Assembly (NCBI GenBank): GCA_018902545.1
Contig: JAHIQM010000016.1
Coordinates: 248,001 to 312,000 of the forward strand
Length of the DNA: 64,000 nucleotides
Source: Pseudomonadota bacterium
GTDB taxonomy: Bacteria > Desulfobacterota > Desulfovibrionia > Desulfovibrionales > Desulfomicrobiaceae
Direction: 5' to 3'
The notes beneath the pieces were generated by a model that saw nothing but the letters and a program-made list of their open reading frames with translations, searched no databases and was not told the origin of the DNA. This document shows, piece by piece, positions 55,390-64,000 of this stretch. Position 1 is the stretch's first letter; each line of letters opens with the position of its first letter. A program made the translations under genes and the position numbers.

Positions 55390-56307
55390 ATGGAAAGCGT
55401 TGACATCCTCATCATCGGGCAAGGACCCGCCGGCCTCTCCTCCGCCATATACACAGCTCGGGCAGGCATGCGCACCCTGATTCTGGGCTGCGCCCCCAAG
55501 GTGGCGGGAGATTACGAAATCGACAACTACTTCGGGTTCACCGAAACCATCACGGGAAAGGACTTGATCGAACGCGGCAAGATTCAGGCCGCCAAATTCG
55601 GAGCGAAGATCCGCTGCGACCGCGTGCTCGGCATCCATCAAAGCGACACGGGAAGCTTTGTAGCCAAGACCGAGGACAATGATATCGAAGCCGCAGCCAT
55701 CATCCTGGCCACCGGGGTGTCGCGCATCAGGCCCGGCATCTCCAACCTCGGGGATTACGAAGGCAAGGGCGTTTCCTACTGCGTGAGCTGTGACGGCTTC
55801 TTCATGCGCGGCAAGCCGGTCGTGGTGGTCGGTGAGGGAAACTTCGCCGCCAACCAGGCTCTTGAATTACTGCAATACACCCCAAACGTGAAAATCTGCC
55901 CCCAGGGCAAGGAATTGTCCATCAGCGAAGAATTCCTCTACCGCCTGGAAGAAAACAATATCCCAATCCTGGAAGGCAAAATCGCCACTTTGGCCGGGGA
56001 AAACGGACTGGAAAAGGTCAAGCTTGAATCGGGCGACGAGATCGACGCCCAAGGCCTCTTCGTGGCCATGGGCCAGGCCTCGTCCAGCGACTTCGCCTAC
56101 AGCCTGGGATTATTGCGCAACGGGCAATTCATCGAAACCGACCGTGAACAGCGCACCAACGTGCCGGGCATCTTCGCGGCCGGAGACTGCGTGGGGCGCT
56201 TCCTGCAGATCAGCGTAGCCGTGGGCGAAGGCGCTCTGGCCGGACGCGCGGCGATCAGCCACGTCAAGGAACGGCGGCGGGCGCTTCTTGACAAAGAAGC
56301 GAAGTAG
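55390..56307 (+). CDS. thioredoxin-reductase-like FAD oxidoreductase
   Basis: The 305-residue flavoprotein has FAD motif IIGQGPAGLSSAIYTARAG, redox CVSC in SYCVSCDGFF near residue 134, NADPH-type motif VVVGEGNFAANQA and C-terminal FAAGDCVG. The redox Cys are C-x2-C as in TrxB, but the NADPH loop has GEGNFA in place of the usual GGGDSA, so the electron donor or partner may differ. A ribosome site AAAGGAG precedes the ATG. Confidence 0.87.
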   Translation: MESVDILIIGQGPAGLSSAIYTARAGMRTLILGCAPKVAGDYEIDNYFGFTETITGKDLIERGKIQAAKFGAKIRCDRVLGIHQSDTGSFVAKTEDNDIEAAAIILATGVSRIRPGISNLGDYEGKGVSYCVSCDGFFMRGKPVVVVGEGNFAANQALELLQYTPNVKICPQGKELSISEEFLYRLEENNIPILEGKIATLAGENGLEKVKLESGDEIDAQGLFVAMGQASSSDFAYSLGLLRNGQFIETDREQRTNVPGIFAAGDCVGRFLQISVAVGEGALAGRAAISHVKERRRALLDKEAK

Positions 56308-56335
56308 GACTTAACAACCGTTGCTCCTCACGAGA

Positions 56336-56411
56336 GGGCCAATAGCTCAGTTGGTAGAGCCCCCGGCTCATAACCGGATGGTCCCAGGTTCGACCCCTGG
56401 TTGGCCCACCA
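56336..56411 (+). tRNA. tRNA-Met (CAT)
   Basis: The 76-base cloverleaf has acceptor GGGCCAA/TTGGCCC, D-arm GCTCAGTTGGTAGAGC, anticodon loop CTCATAA (CAT), T-arm CCAGG-TTCGACC-CCTGG and encoded CCA. A fully paired first base pair rules out the initiator. A tRNA-Ile2 with modified CAT cannot be excluded from sequence alone. Confidence 0.92.
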
Positions 56412-56422
56412 CTCAAATAAAC

Positions 56423-56449
56423 ATAGCCCGGATTTCCGGGCTTTTTTAT
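56423..56449 (+). terminator. terminator after tRNA-Met
   Basis: AGCCCGGATTTCCGGGCTTTTTT is a compact stem with T6, 12 bases after the tRNA. The next 200 bases to 56655 hold no gene; the sequence has a short near-repeat GGGGGTATCGAATTGGGGTATCG. Confidence 0.92.
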
Positions 56450-56655
56450 TTTCATCTCCCTGAAATCCGTTGATTACTGTTTCTCAACTCGTCTCACTAT
56501 GTTTCAGGTCAACTCTTCACGTCTCGATTCCGTGGGGGTATCGAATTGGGGTATCGCGCCCCTGAGAAAACAGGTCAGCTCATATCTTGCGTATTGATTT
56601 TTAAATCCTCTCCAAAGCCGGTGAGCGCACAAATGGAAAGTTAAGGCGGTCATCT

Positions 56656-56979
56656 TCAATCTTTGTCTTTCTTTCCATCCTTGAACCCCTGCCCAAACGC
56701 CGCCTTCGCCTTGGAAAAACTGTCTTTCCAGATAGTTAATGACTCTTCCAAGCCTTCTTTGATTTCATCCCAGGCGGACTCGCTGGCCTCCTGCAACGCT
56801 TCCAACTTGGCCTCAACCTCATTACGTTTTCCCTTCAACTCCTCGATTTGCTCAAGGTAGCGAAGCTTCAAATCCGCCTGAGCCTGATCTGCCTTAGCGG
56901 ACAATTTGTCGATATCGGCATTCCATTCATGAACTTTGGCCTTCAGCTTCTGTACATAGGCATCTTTTTTTTCGGTCAT
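56656..56979 (-). CDS. small coiled-coil protein, 107 aa
   Basis: The protein is nearly all helix, rich in Lys, Glu and Ala, with heptad patterns (KLKAKVHEWNADIDKLSAKA, EQIEELKGKRNEVEAKLEAL). It ends in FGQGFKDGKKDKD. No signal peptide. GGGAGGAG precedes the ATG at 56979. Small proteins of this type occur in many environmental bacteria with no known function. Confidence 0.75.
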   Translation of the reverse strand: MTEKKDAYVQKLKAKVHEWNADIDKLSAKADQAQADLKLRYLEQIEELKGKRNEVEAKLEALQEASESAWDEIKEGLEESLTIWKDSFSKAKAAFGQGFKDGKKDKD

Positions 56980-57289
56980 AAAAATCCACTCTCCTCCCAA
57001 AATTACGGATTACGTTTTTCCTGCTGCGCACCTCGCCCAAATTCTTCGATTCCGGCGAATCCCATATTGTGCGCTTCAAGGCGCAACCATCTGCTTCAAA
57101 ACAAAATATATGGTTGAAACAGTATGTTAGCACAATTGTTTGTTGCACGCCACTCTCCGTCAGGGGAAAAAAAGCGGTCAGCAATGGTTCAGATTGACCT
57201 TTTTACGCAAGGTTAATAATTTTGCCAAACTTGCCTGCGCCTGCCCGCGCGAAACCACCCGGCGCCCATGCCGATAACAGGGAGAAATA

Positions 57290-58231
57290 ATGGAGACATT
57301 GATCATTGGCGCCGGGGCGATGGGGGGTTTGTTCGCCACCCTGCTTGCTCCTGTGGTTTCGACAAGCCTCTACACCACCAATGCCGAACACGCCGAGGCC
57401 ATCAATCTGACCGGGCTCTGCCTCACCGGCATGGATGGTCAGGTCCGCCGCTCTGCGGTCAAGGCGCTGACTGATCCACGGCAATACGGCCGCTGCGCCG
57501 ACCTGATCATCCTCTGCACCAAGGCCCGTTCGACAGGTCTGGCCTCAGCCATCGCCAAGCAACTGCTGGCCGTGGACGGTCTGGTACTCACCCTGCAAAA
57601 CGGGCTCGGGAACCTCGAACTCATTCAGGCCGCAGTGGGCGTCTCCCGCGCTGCCGCGGGCATCACCGCTCAAGCGGCCACCCTGCTCGGCCCCGGACAG
57701 GTCCGCCATGCCGGCAGCGGCCCGACTGTGCTGGCCGCAGGTCCCGGGCAGGCGGAAAAGATCGCCGCTATCGCAGCCGTGTTCAACCAGGCAGGCATCC
57801 CCACCAGTGTCACCGAAGACGGCGAGGCCCTGCTCTGGTCCAAACTCATCATCAACGTGGGGATCAACGCCTTGACGGCAGTGTTGCGGGTCCCAAACGG
57901 CACGCTGGCCGAGTTCCCCGAATGCGAGTCCATCATGGCCCAGGCTGTGGCCGAGGCCGTCGCCGTGGCCACGGCCATGGGCATAAAATTGCCAGGTGAG
58001 ACACCGCTGGAGAGGGTCAAACAGGTTTGTGCGATGACCAGCAGCAACCAGTCCTCAATGCTTCAGGACATCCTCAAGGGCAGGCCTACCGAGATCGACG
58101 TCATCAACGGCGCCGTCGTCCGCAAAGGCGCCGAGAACGGTGTCCCCACTCCGGTCAACCAGATGCTGACGCAACTGATCAAGGCCTTGGAAGCCACCGT
58201 CCAGCACCGGATCTCCCCCTCTTCCTCATGA
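57290..58231 (+). CDS. panE: 2-dehydropantoate 2-reductase family protein
   Basis: The 313-residue NADP-dependent enzyme has the N-terminal Rossmann motif IIGAGAMGGLFATLL, the ILCTKA loop and LQNGLGN, the catalytic Lys in LLWSKLIINVGINALTAVL, and TSSNQSSMLQDILKGRPTEID, all typical of PanE/ApbA. It would reduce ketopantoate in coenzyme A synthesis. Paralogs with other substrates exist, so the name is likely but not proven. Confidence 0.87.
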   Translation: METLIIGAGAMGGLFATLLAPVVSTSLYTTNAEHAEAINLTGLCLTGMDGQVRRSAVKALTDPRQYGRCADLIILCTKARSTGLASAIAKQLLAVDGLVLTLQNGLGNLELIQAAVGVSRAAAGITAQAATLLGPGQVRHAGSGPTVLAAGPGQAEKIAAIAAVFNQAGIPTSVTEDGEALLWSKLIINVGINALTAVLRVPNGTLAEFPECESIMAQAVAEAVAVATAMGIKLPGETPLERVKQVCAMTSSNQSSMLQDILKGRPTEIDVINGAVVRKGAENGVPTPVNQMLTQLIKALEATVQHRISPSSS

Positions 58232-58274
58232 AAAATTCGCCCAGGCAAATCTCTTCTTGTGCACGCCGCAGCGT

Positions 58275-60203
58275 TCAGCCTCGCGGACGCACCAGGGGCA
58301 GCCCCGCTCCGGGAATCTGGGGCACTTTGCCCAGGCGGGTTTCATAGATGGCCGTGTAGGCGGCCACCCTTTCCACGTACTTCCTGGTTTCATTGAACGG
58401 AATTGTCTCCACCCAGACGTCGGCGGGCATGGGGGTTGACGGGAGCCAGCCTTTGACCCGGCTCTGTCCGGCATTGTAGGCGGCGGTGGCCAGGAAGGGG
58501 TGATTTTGCAGGTCGTCGAGTTGTCTGCGCAGGTAGGTGGTGCCGTAGCGGATGTTCCGCTCGGGCTGCAGCAACAACATCGGGTGGGACAATTTTTCGC
58601 CGTGCCAGCCCGCAATGCGCTTGCCTGTCTGCGGCATGATCTGCATCAGCCCCAAGGCCCCGGCTGAAGACCCCACATCGGACATGAACAGGCTCTCCTG
58701 ACGCGTCACGCCGTATACCAGGGCAGGTCTGAGGCCTGCGGCACTGGCCTCGGCAAAAACGATTTCCTTGTGCGGCAAGGGAAATCGCAGCTCCAGGTCC
58801 GTCATGTGGCCGGCCGCGGCGGTGGCCACAATGGCCCGGTCATGCCAGCCAAGCCCGTGCGCCCAGGCGGCGGCCGCCGCCAGCTCTTCGGCGTCGAGGC
58901 CAGGCTGCGCCTGCTGCCACTCGCGGCGGGCCGGACCGTAGCGCTCAAGGGCGTAAAGCTCGGCGGCGCGCTGCAAGGCTGGCAGCGTCCCGACGCGGCG
59001 CACGGCCTCGTCCGAAACGGTCAGCGGATTGTGCTGCACCACCAATGATCTGCCCAGATGCCCCAGGGCCAGCATGGCGAAGTAATCCTGCCCCCCGGAA
59101 AGTGTTTCGAAAACTTCCCGCGCTTCCCTGTCCCGGCCGTTCTCCTGCAGGGCGCGGCCCTGCCAATAGCGCCAGCGCGAGTCCTCTTTCTGAACGGCAG
59201 TGAGGCTTTCGAGCATTCGCAACGCCGCTGGCCAGTCCTGCGCGCGCAGGGCCGCACGCACGGCCCACTCGCGCACGGAGTCGCTGCGCAGGTCTTCGGG
59301 GATGGACTCCACCCGCGCCAGTGCGCCAGGTTCAAAGCGCAGGCTCATGTACAGGACCGCATCGTTTTCAACGGCCGCAAAACGCGCACGGTCCAGCCCG
59401 CTTCTGCGGCGCAGATCGTTCCAGTCCGCAGCGGCCCGGGTCGCGTTGCCACGGGTCATCTTGCGCATGGCGTGAGCGAGTATGGCGTCGCCCCGGTCGT
59501 GGGTCACCGTGGACCAGTCACGCTCCAGGACCAGGGCGGGCTGCTGGTCGACCCGCAGCCAGTAATCGAGCCACTGCGCATCGCCCGGAGCCAGATGACG
59601 CCTCAGGTGGCGGGCCAGATTGTCCTGGCCCCGCTGCATGGCCAGCTCGATGCGTTGCCAGGTCAACTCCCTGGTCAGGCCGCCCTCGTTGATCCAGGCT
59701 TCAAACAGGGGATCGCAGGTTTTGGGGCGCGATGAACCCGAAAGCCACAGCGCCCTGGCCTGGTCCTTGGCCTCGGTCCGCTTACCCGTATTCAGCAGGG
59801 CCTGCCCGTAAAAACATTGCAGATTTTCGTCCTTTTGCGGGCGATAGTCCTCCGCAAACCGTTTCCAATGGCCATTTTCTGCAAGCTGGGCGAGCCACGG
59901 CCTGCGCAGCGCTTCGGCAGGCGGGGCGCCGTCGTAATCACGCAGAAAGGAGCGTACTTCCGCGGCAATACCAGGGTGCATGCGCTTTTCCAGGTCCTGC
60001 TGCGTCAGATAGGGCAAGAGCGGATAGTCGCCCAGCTCGGCCCTGCGGGCCAGGTAATCCTGATACTGACCCTTGCTGAGCGCCTCCTCGGCCTGGATAA
60101 AGATTTGGCGTTTGTATTCCAGGCCAGAGGCATGAGCCTGAGCGGAAATCATGCAGCCAAGGGCCGCCATGAATACGAAAACAAGAATGCGAGAGATAAT
60201 CAT
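58275..60203 (-). CDS. slt: soluble lytic murein transglycosylase
   Basis: The 642-residue periplasmic enzyme has a signal peptide (ISRILVFVFMAALGCMISAQAHA), a long helical superhelix (about 30-470) and a C-terminal SLT domain with the catalytic Glu in VTRQESLF, then SSAGALGLMQIMPQTG and ATAAYNAGQSRVKGWL. It cuts peptidoglycan with release of anhydromuropeptides. The start at 60203 is set by GGAAGG and the signal peptide. Confidence 0.94.
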   Translation of the reverse strand: MIISRILVFVFMAALGCMISAQAHASGLEYKRQIFIQAEEALSKGQYQDYLARRAELGDYPLLPYLTQQDLEKRMHPGIAAEVRSFLRDYDGAPPAEALRRPWLAQLAENGHWKRFAEDYRPQKDENLQCFYGQALLNTGKRTEAKDQARALWLSGSSRPKTCDPLFEAWINEGGLTRELTWQRIELAMQRGQDNLARHLRRHLAPGDAQWLDYWLRVDQQPALVLERDWSTVTHDRGDAILAHAMRKMTRGNATRAAADWNDLRRRSGLDRARFAAVENDAVLYMSLRFEPGALARVESIPEDLRSDSVREWAVRAALRAQDWPAALRMLESLTAVQKEDSRWRYWQGRALQENGRDREAREVFETLSGGQDYFAMLALGHLGRSLVVQHNPLTVSDEAVRRVGTLPALQRAAELYALERYGPARREWQQAQPGLDAEELAAAAAWAHGLGWHDRAIVATAAAGHMTDLELRFPLPHKEIVFAEASAAGLRPALVYGVTRQESLFMSDVGSSAGALGLMQIMPQTGKRIAGWHGEKLSHPMLLLQPERNIRYGTTYLRRQLDDLQNHPFLATAAYNAGQSRVKGWLPSTPMPADVWVETIPFNETRKYVERVAAYTAIYETRLGKVPQIPGAGLPLVRPRG

Positions 60204-60311
60204 TTGTCCTTCCCGGAATTTTTTTCCATTCTGCCCGGGCCTCTCCAAGCTTGCAAGCCTGCCTGTGCAAACGAGTCTGTTTCACCTCGCACCTAATGCC
60301 GCCCATAATCC

Positions 60312-60343
60312 CAAAAACCGGGGGCGACTTGCGCCCCCGGTGG
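60312..60343 (-). terminator. terminator of the ABC operon
   Basis: On the minus strand ACCGGGGGCG-CAAGT-CGCCCCCGGT is followed by TTTTTGGG, 11 bases after the ATPase stop. Confidence 0.85.
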
Positions 60344-60353
60344 TCACCCCGCT

Positions 60354-61031
60354 TCATTCATGACAGATCACGCCATCGCGCACCCTTACAAGGGTGTCGG
60401 CCCGGGCGGCGATGTCTGCGCTGTGCGTGACCAGGATGATGGTCTTGCCCTTTTGGACGAGATCTTCAAGCACGCCAAGCACTTCCGCCTCCGCCGCCGA
60501 GTCCAGATTTCCCGTGGGTTCGTCCATGAGCAGCACCGGAGGGTCATTGGCCAGGGCCCGGGCAATGGCGACGCGCTGCTGCTGGCCGCCAGAGAGCTGT
60601 CCCGGCTTGGCATTTATCTTGTCCGAGAGCCCGACCAGTTCCAGCAGCTCCTCGGCCCGCTCTTTTTGCCGGGTTTCGGACGCAGCGGCCAGCATCAGGG
60701 CCGTTTCCACGTTTTCCCGGGCCGTGAGGCTCTGCAGAAGGTTGAAGAACTGGAACACGAACCCGATCTTGCGCGAGCGCAACGCGGCCAGCTCGCTGTC
60801 GCGAAGCGTGAACATGTCCTGCCCGTCGAGCTCGACCCGTCCGCTGCTTGGGCGATCCAGCCCCCCGAGCAGATGCATGAGCGTCGATTTGCCGTGCCCG
60901 GAGGGGCCAACGATGCAGGTCAGGCCACCCCGCGCGATTTCAAGGTCCACGCCGCGCAGGGCCTGGGTCAGGCTTGCGCCCTGGCCATATGTTTTGGTCA
61001 GGCCCTGGGCCCTTATGATGGGATCATTCAT
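60354..61031 (-). CDS. MacB/LolD-type ABC transporter ATPase
   Basis: The 225-residue ATPase has Walker [10 protein letters not shown], signature [15 protein letters not shown] and Walker [14 protein letters not shown]. This class works with FtsX-like permeases. ATG at 61031 overlaps the permease stop by 8 bases. A longer frame to 61352 lies over the permease gene and is rejected. Confidence 0.93.
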   Translation of the reverse strand: MNDPIIRAQGLTKTYGQGASLTQALRGVDLEIARGGLTCIVGPSGHGKSTLMHLLGGLDRPSSGRVELDGQDMFTLRDSELAALRSRKIGFVFQFFNLLQSLTARENVETALMLAAASETRQKERAEELLELVGLSDKINAKPGQLSGGQQQRVAIARALANDPPVLLMDEPTGNLDSAAEAEVLGVLEDLVQKGKTIILVTHSADIAARADTLVRVRDGVICHE

Positions 61032-62181
61032 AGCTGATGGCCTCCACGGGTGAAAGTCTGGACGCGCGCCAGGCGGGATAGAGCCCGGAGAGCATGGCGA
61101 TGAGCGTCGAAAAGAGCACGGCCCCGGCCAGCATGAGCGGATCGACCCCGCCCTGCGCGCCCTTGACAAAGGACGATGCCCCGTTCTGGCTGATGAGAGG
61201 GGTCGCGAGCATGGACGCCACCAGGCCCAGCGCAGCTCCTCCGATGCCGCCCAGCAGCCCGTAGATCCCGGATTCGAGCAGGAAGAGGCGAAATATCGTC
61301 CCTCTGGTCGCGCCCATGGCCTGCAGGATGCCAATCTCGCGCTTGCGCTCATAGGTCGCGGTCATCATGGTGTTGACGATCCCGAAGGCCGCCGCCAGCA
61401 CGGCCACCGCCGCGATGAGCTGCAAGGTCACGCTGACCGTGCCCACGATGGACAGGACCGAGGCCAGCATCTGCTTGTCCGAGACCACGCCAAGGCTCAC
61501 CACATCCTTGATTTTGAGCGCATAGGCATCGACCTCTTCCAGACGGTCCACCCGCACCGCCACATACGAAACCCGGTCCTGCTGATCGTACAGCGTCTGC
61601 GCCACCGGCAGGGGCAGGAACACGGTCAGGTCGTCCTTGCCTCCCGTCTCTTCCAGCACCCCGAGCACTGGCAATTGCGTCCCCCGGATCGTCACTTCCC
61701 CGCCCGGCTGCAGGCCAAACTGTCCGGCCACGACCGCACCGAGCAACGCGCCGTGTTCGTCAGGGGCGTTGAAGTAGCGCCCGTCCGAGACGCGCCACCC
61801 CTTGAACGGCAGGGACTCCTCGGTCGGAACGCCCAGCACGGAGACCGGGCGGTTCTGGATGGCCGAACGCTCGGCCAGGAAGGGAATGGCCGTCATGCCG
61901 GGGATTGCGCGGATGGCCGCGACTTCTTCTGCGGTGATGGTGGTCGGCAACTGCTCGCCGGTCAGGATCGAGACCTGCTCAAAGGCGCAGCTGCCCTTGG
62001 GAGTGACCACCAGGTTCGCGCCCAGTGCGGCTGATTCCTTTTTGATCTGCGCCGTAAGGCTTCCGCCCAAGGCCACGAAGGTGACAAAAGAGGCCATGCC
62101 GATGACGATGCCCAGCAGAGTGAAGACGAACCGCCCCCGGCGACGGACGATGTTCTTGAAGACGAGCTTGGCCGGCGTCAT
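61024..62181 (-). CDS. MacB/FtsX-type ABC transporter permease
   Basis: The 385-residue protein has one N-terminal helix (about 18-42), a large periplasmic MacB-PCD-like domain (about 43-255) and three C-terminal helices, ending in [15 protein letters not shown], typical of FtsX permeases. Such machines drive mechanical work or export at the cell envelope. It overlaps the lipoprotein gene by 4 bases. Confidence 0.9.
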   Translation of the reverse strand: MTPAKLVFKNIVRRRGRFVFTLLGIVIGMASFVTFVALGGSLTAQIKKESAALGANLVVTPKGSCAFEQVSILTGEQLPTTITAEEVAAIRAIPGMTAIPFLAERSAIQNRPVSVLGVPTEESLPFKGWRVSDGRYFNAPDEHGALLGAVVAGQFGLQPGGEVTIRGTQLPVLGVLEETGGKDDLTVFLPLPVAQTLYDQQDRVSYVAVRVDRLEEVDAYALKIKDVVSLGVVSDKQMLASVLSIVGTVSVTLQLIAAVAVLAAAFGIVNTMMTATYERKREIGILQAMGATRGTIFRLFLLESGIYGLLGGIGGAALGLVASMLATPLISQNGASSFVKGAQGGVDPLMLAGAVLFSTLIAMLSGLYPAWRASRLSPVEAISYE

Positions 62182-62564
62182 TTCGTGGCCCCCAGATTGT
62201 GCCGCCTCAAGGTCTGTATCGACTCCGCCTTGAACAGGTAGCCCGAAGCCTCCTTGACCATGGACCCTGTGACCTGAACTTCATCACCTATGGCCGGTCG
62301 CGTGCCCTCCACCCTGACCGGAAGCAGCGGCTTGGTGCAGGTGGGGCTTGCACACTGCAGTTCGCCCAAGTCCATGATGCCCATGACGTTTGGATCCGAG
62401 CTGGAATAGGCATAGGCGATCCCGATGACATCCATGGATCCGCTGAAAGCGCCGGGGTCGGACACTACCTGGCCGACGCCCAGGGGCGGGTTTTTCTTTT
62501 CACAGCCCGTGACGGACAGGGCCAGACCGACAAGGACGAGTCCAATAAAAGTGACAAAGCGCAT
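62178..62564 (-). CDS. small lipoprotein of the ABC operon
   Basis: The 128-residue protein has a lipobox VTGC at residues 18-21. The mature part (QVVSDPGAFSGSMDVIGIAYAYSS in pieces, IGDEVQVTGSMVKE, YLFKAESI) looks like a small OB-fold. A Cys pair is seen in CASPTC. Its start codon is upstream of the permease with coupled translation. Confidence 0.8.
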   Translation of the reverse strand: MRFVTFIGLVLVGLALSVTGCEKKNPPLGVGQVVSDPGAFSGSMDVIGIAYAYSSSDPNVMGIMDLGELQCASPTCTKPLLPVRVEGTRPAIGDEVQVTGSMVKEASGYLFKAESIQTLRRHNLGATK

Positions 62565-62655
62565 GCATTCACTCCTGAAAGAAAAATGGGAAATGATCGC
62601 CGGATGGCAACAAAGCGCGCACCAGCGGCCTCAAAAAAAGGGAATCGGGAAAGGA

Positions 62656-63003
62656 TCAGATGAATTCAGGAGGGAATTCGGCGGCGCGCAACAACGGGTC
62701 CGGCGCAGCCAGGACGAGCTGCCATTCAAACCGGCTCGCGGTGCGGCTGACGGTCACGGGAAAACCCTGTTCGGGCAAAAACGAAAGAAAGCCGGAAATC
62801 ATCCCGCAGACCGAATCGGCGCACTCGGCCGTCGCGGTGGCGGGCTCAGGGGAGCATTCCTCGGAGCAGCAGGCCTTTTCCAGGCCGTGCAGGAAAACCA
62901 CGGTGGACACGGAAACGGACATGAGCATGAGCGCAAGCATCGGCACCAAGACGACCCCAAAGAGACGACTTTGCAACATGCTTCTGTGCCCGCGTTGATT
63001 CAT
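62656..63003 (-). CDS. single-pass membrane protein with Cys-rich segment
   Basis: The 115-residue protein has one hydrophobic helix (VVLVPMLALMLMSVSVSTVVF), then CCSEEC and CADSVC, which could bind metal or form disulfides outside the membrane. I know no family. Start at 63003 is uncertain; a Met eight codons further in is possible. Confidence 0.6.
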   Translation of the reverse strand: MNQRGHRSMLQSRLFGVVLVPMLALMLMSVSVSTVVFLHGLEKACCSEECSPEPATATAECADSVCGMISGFLSFLPEQGFPVTVSRTASRFEWQLVLAAPDPLLRAAEFPPEFI

Positions 63004-63019
63004 GGATTCACGTCGCGGG

Positions 63020-63664
63020 TCAGTTTGCGGGATTGCTGAGTGGCACAAGCAGCTTCTGTTCGCCGCCGGCCGCGCCCGGCGCCTTACCGGTCATCTCGCG
63101 CAGGACCTCCGCGATGGGCGTGCCGTTGGCGTTCACCGCCTGCGGATTTATGCGCACCAGTTCCTGCCAGGCCGCGATGGCGCCTTCCTTGTCGCCGAGA
63201 TCGTAAAGCAGCACGATGCCGGTGTTCATACGCGCCGTTTCATGCCGGGGATCCACGGCGATGGCCTTGGCAAAGGTGTCCACAGCCTTCTGAAACTCGC
63301 CCAGGGCGCGGTGCATGACGCCCATGTCCGTCAGCACGTTGGGGTTGTCCGGACTGAGTTCCAGGGAGCGGCTGTAGGCCTCGATGGATTTGGCGGGTTG
63401 GCCCGTGTCGAAGTAGAGATTGCCCAGGGTGACCCAGGCGTTCACGTCCTGCGGGTTCAAGGCCACGCGGTCGGAATAGACCTTGATCTGGCCGAGCATA
63501 TCACCACCCTGGGCCTGGACCGGAGCATCACCCTGCCCTTTGGTGGACTGAAAGGCCGTGCTGAAGGCGAAGCCGATGAGCGCCCCGGCCATCAGGATCA
63601 CGATCCCGTAAACCAGGGCATTATTCTTTTTGCCAGCCTGCTCTTTGGCCGATGATTTCGCCAT
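63020..63664 (-). CDS. membrane-anchored TPR protein
   Basis: The 214-residue protein has an N-terminal helix (VYGIVILMAGALIGFAFSTAF) and about three TPR units (VNAWVTLGNLYFDTGQPAKSIEAYSRSLEL in parts, NVLTDMGVMHRALGEFQKAVDTF, TARMNTGIVLLYDLGDKEGAI). ATG at 63664 follows AAGGAGG. It is the first gene of a minus-strand run ending with the ABC ATPase, so it may be a scaffold for that system. Confidence 0.87.
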   Translation of the reverse strand: MAKSSAKEQAGKKNNALVYGIVILMAGALIGFAFSTAFQSTKGQGDAPVQAQGGDMLGQIKVYSDRVALNPQDVNAWVTLGNLYFDTGQPAKSIEAYSRSLELSPDNPNVLTDMGVMHRALGEFQKAVDTFAKAIAVDPRHETARMNTGIVLLYDLGDKEGAIAAWQELVRINPQAVNANGTPIAEVLREMTGKAPGAAGGEQKLLVPLSNPAN

Positions 63665-64000
63665 ACACCCTCCTTGTCTAAATTGTCGCCGGGGGTATCC
63701 GGGCGGACACGGCCTGGACTGCCCGGACCGCATCAGGGCTTCAAGCAAGCATCGGACCAGCCAATGCTACCGTCACGACCGCACATCAACAGGGAAAAGT
63801 TCAAGATAAACGAAAATCTGCACATCAAGTGCATAGCCATGCGACCATATTTGCACATCTGTTGGCAACCTCCGTCGCAGAACACCTGAAACAATGTCAC
63901 TTAAAAAAAGAGCTCCACGCACGGCGCAAAGCGGTTCGACAGATTTTACGCGTTGCGTTAGACATCGTGCATTACGAGCCCATCACGCCACAATCCCCGG
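63665..64000. other. region without a gene at the window end
   Basis: I see no ORF or RNA here. It should hold the promoter of the TPR-to-ABC operon. A loose sigma-54-like match on the minus strand at 63744-63759 is noted but not claimed. Confidence 0.5.

Noticed and set aside
56336-56560. Phage or island attachment site at tRNA-Met
   Set aside because: No direct repeat of the tRNA 3' end and no integrase are present; only a short GGGTATCGAATTGGGGTATCG near-repeat is seen.
63744-63759. Sigma-54 promoter for the TPR-to-ABC operon
   Set aside because: AGCAAGCATCGGACCA (minus strand TGGTCCG-ATGC-TTGCT) departs from the consensus in the central -24 bases and lies about 80 bases from the start; too weak to claim.

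Overview
The window looks like chromosome from a GC-rich, anaerobic deltaproteobacterium of the Desulfovibrionales; Desulfomicrobium or a close relative is my best guess, by inference and without a 16S gene. The clues are a periplasmic-type formate dehydrogenase, a CO dehydrogenase module (cooS, cooC and a CooA-type heme regulator), and the run ispG-proS-xseA-xseB-ispA-dxs, which I recall from Desulfovibrio genomes. There is no CRISPR array, no rRNA operon and no intact prophage or transposase.

Layout. 1-2.5 kb: end of a formate dehydrogenase operon (fdhA 3' part, fdhB). 2.6-6.3 kb: methionine aminopeptidase, a small copper-chaperone-like protein, two small ORFs, cobalamin gene cbiC and an AMIN-domain secreted protein. 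6.6-12.9 kb: hybrid histidine kinase, UPF0173 hydrolase, a lone trpB behind a complete trp attenuator with a Trp-Trp leader peptide, a cupin, a pseudouridine synthase and a rhodanese. 13-15.6 kb: queD-queE-queC-queF (preQ1 synthesis). 15.8-27.3 kb: universal stress protein, then the minus-strand operon ispG, DUF1016, proS, DUF1016, xseA, M23 peptidase, xseB, ispA, dxs. 27.4-31.1 kb: CooA-type operator, cooS, cooC, cooA. 31.1-33 kb: repeats, a PAPS/APS-reductase-like gene and a wrecked sensor-kinase pseudogene. 33-36.9 kb: a four-gene siaABCD-type switch (phosphatase, kinase, phosphoprotein, diguanylate cyclase). 37-42.3 kb: TPP riboswitch, thiM-thiE-thiD and a three-part thiamine-precursor ABC transporter. 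42.3-47.8 kb: amino-acid permease, two unknown genes with sigma-54-like promoters, a PilZ protein and an MFS exporter. 47.9-49.5 kb: remains of a restriction/toxin island (fic intact, rhuM and hsdR broken). 49.9-58.2 kb: tRNA-Lys, DUF493, L-serine dehydratase, unknowns, adenosine-specific kinase, REC-histidine kinase, thioredoxin-reductase-like protein, tRNA-Met, panE-like reductase. 58.3-64 kb: lytic transglycosylase, then a five-gene minus-strand operon for a MacB-type ABC system with a lipoprotein and a TPR protein.

The most notable item outside the gene list is a family of structured intergenic elements on the plus strand (about 4.66-4.85, 31.12-31.31 and 41.13-41.33 kb, plus two 3'-end fragments). 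Each has a long outer helix whose sequence differs between copies while pairing is kept almost only by Watson-Crick and G-U pairs, two near-identical unpaired blocks, a variable inner helix, and a conserved GC hairpin tail that ends in a T-run in most copies. This is the pattern of a conserved RNA, and I do not recognise the family. The second strong find is the trp attenuator: leader peptide, pause hairpin, antiterminator and terminator can all be read from the sequence.
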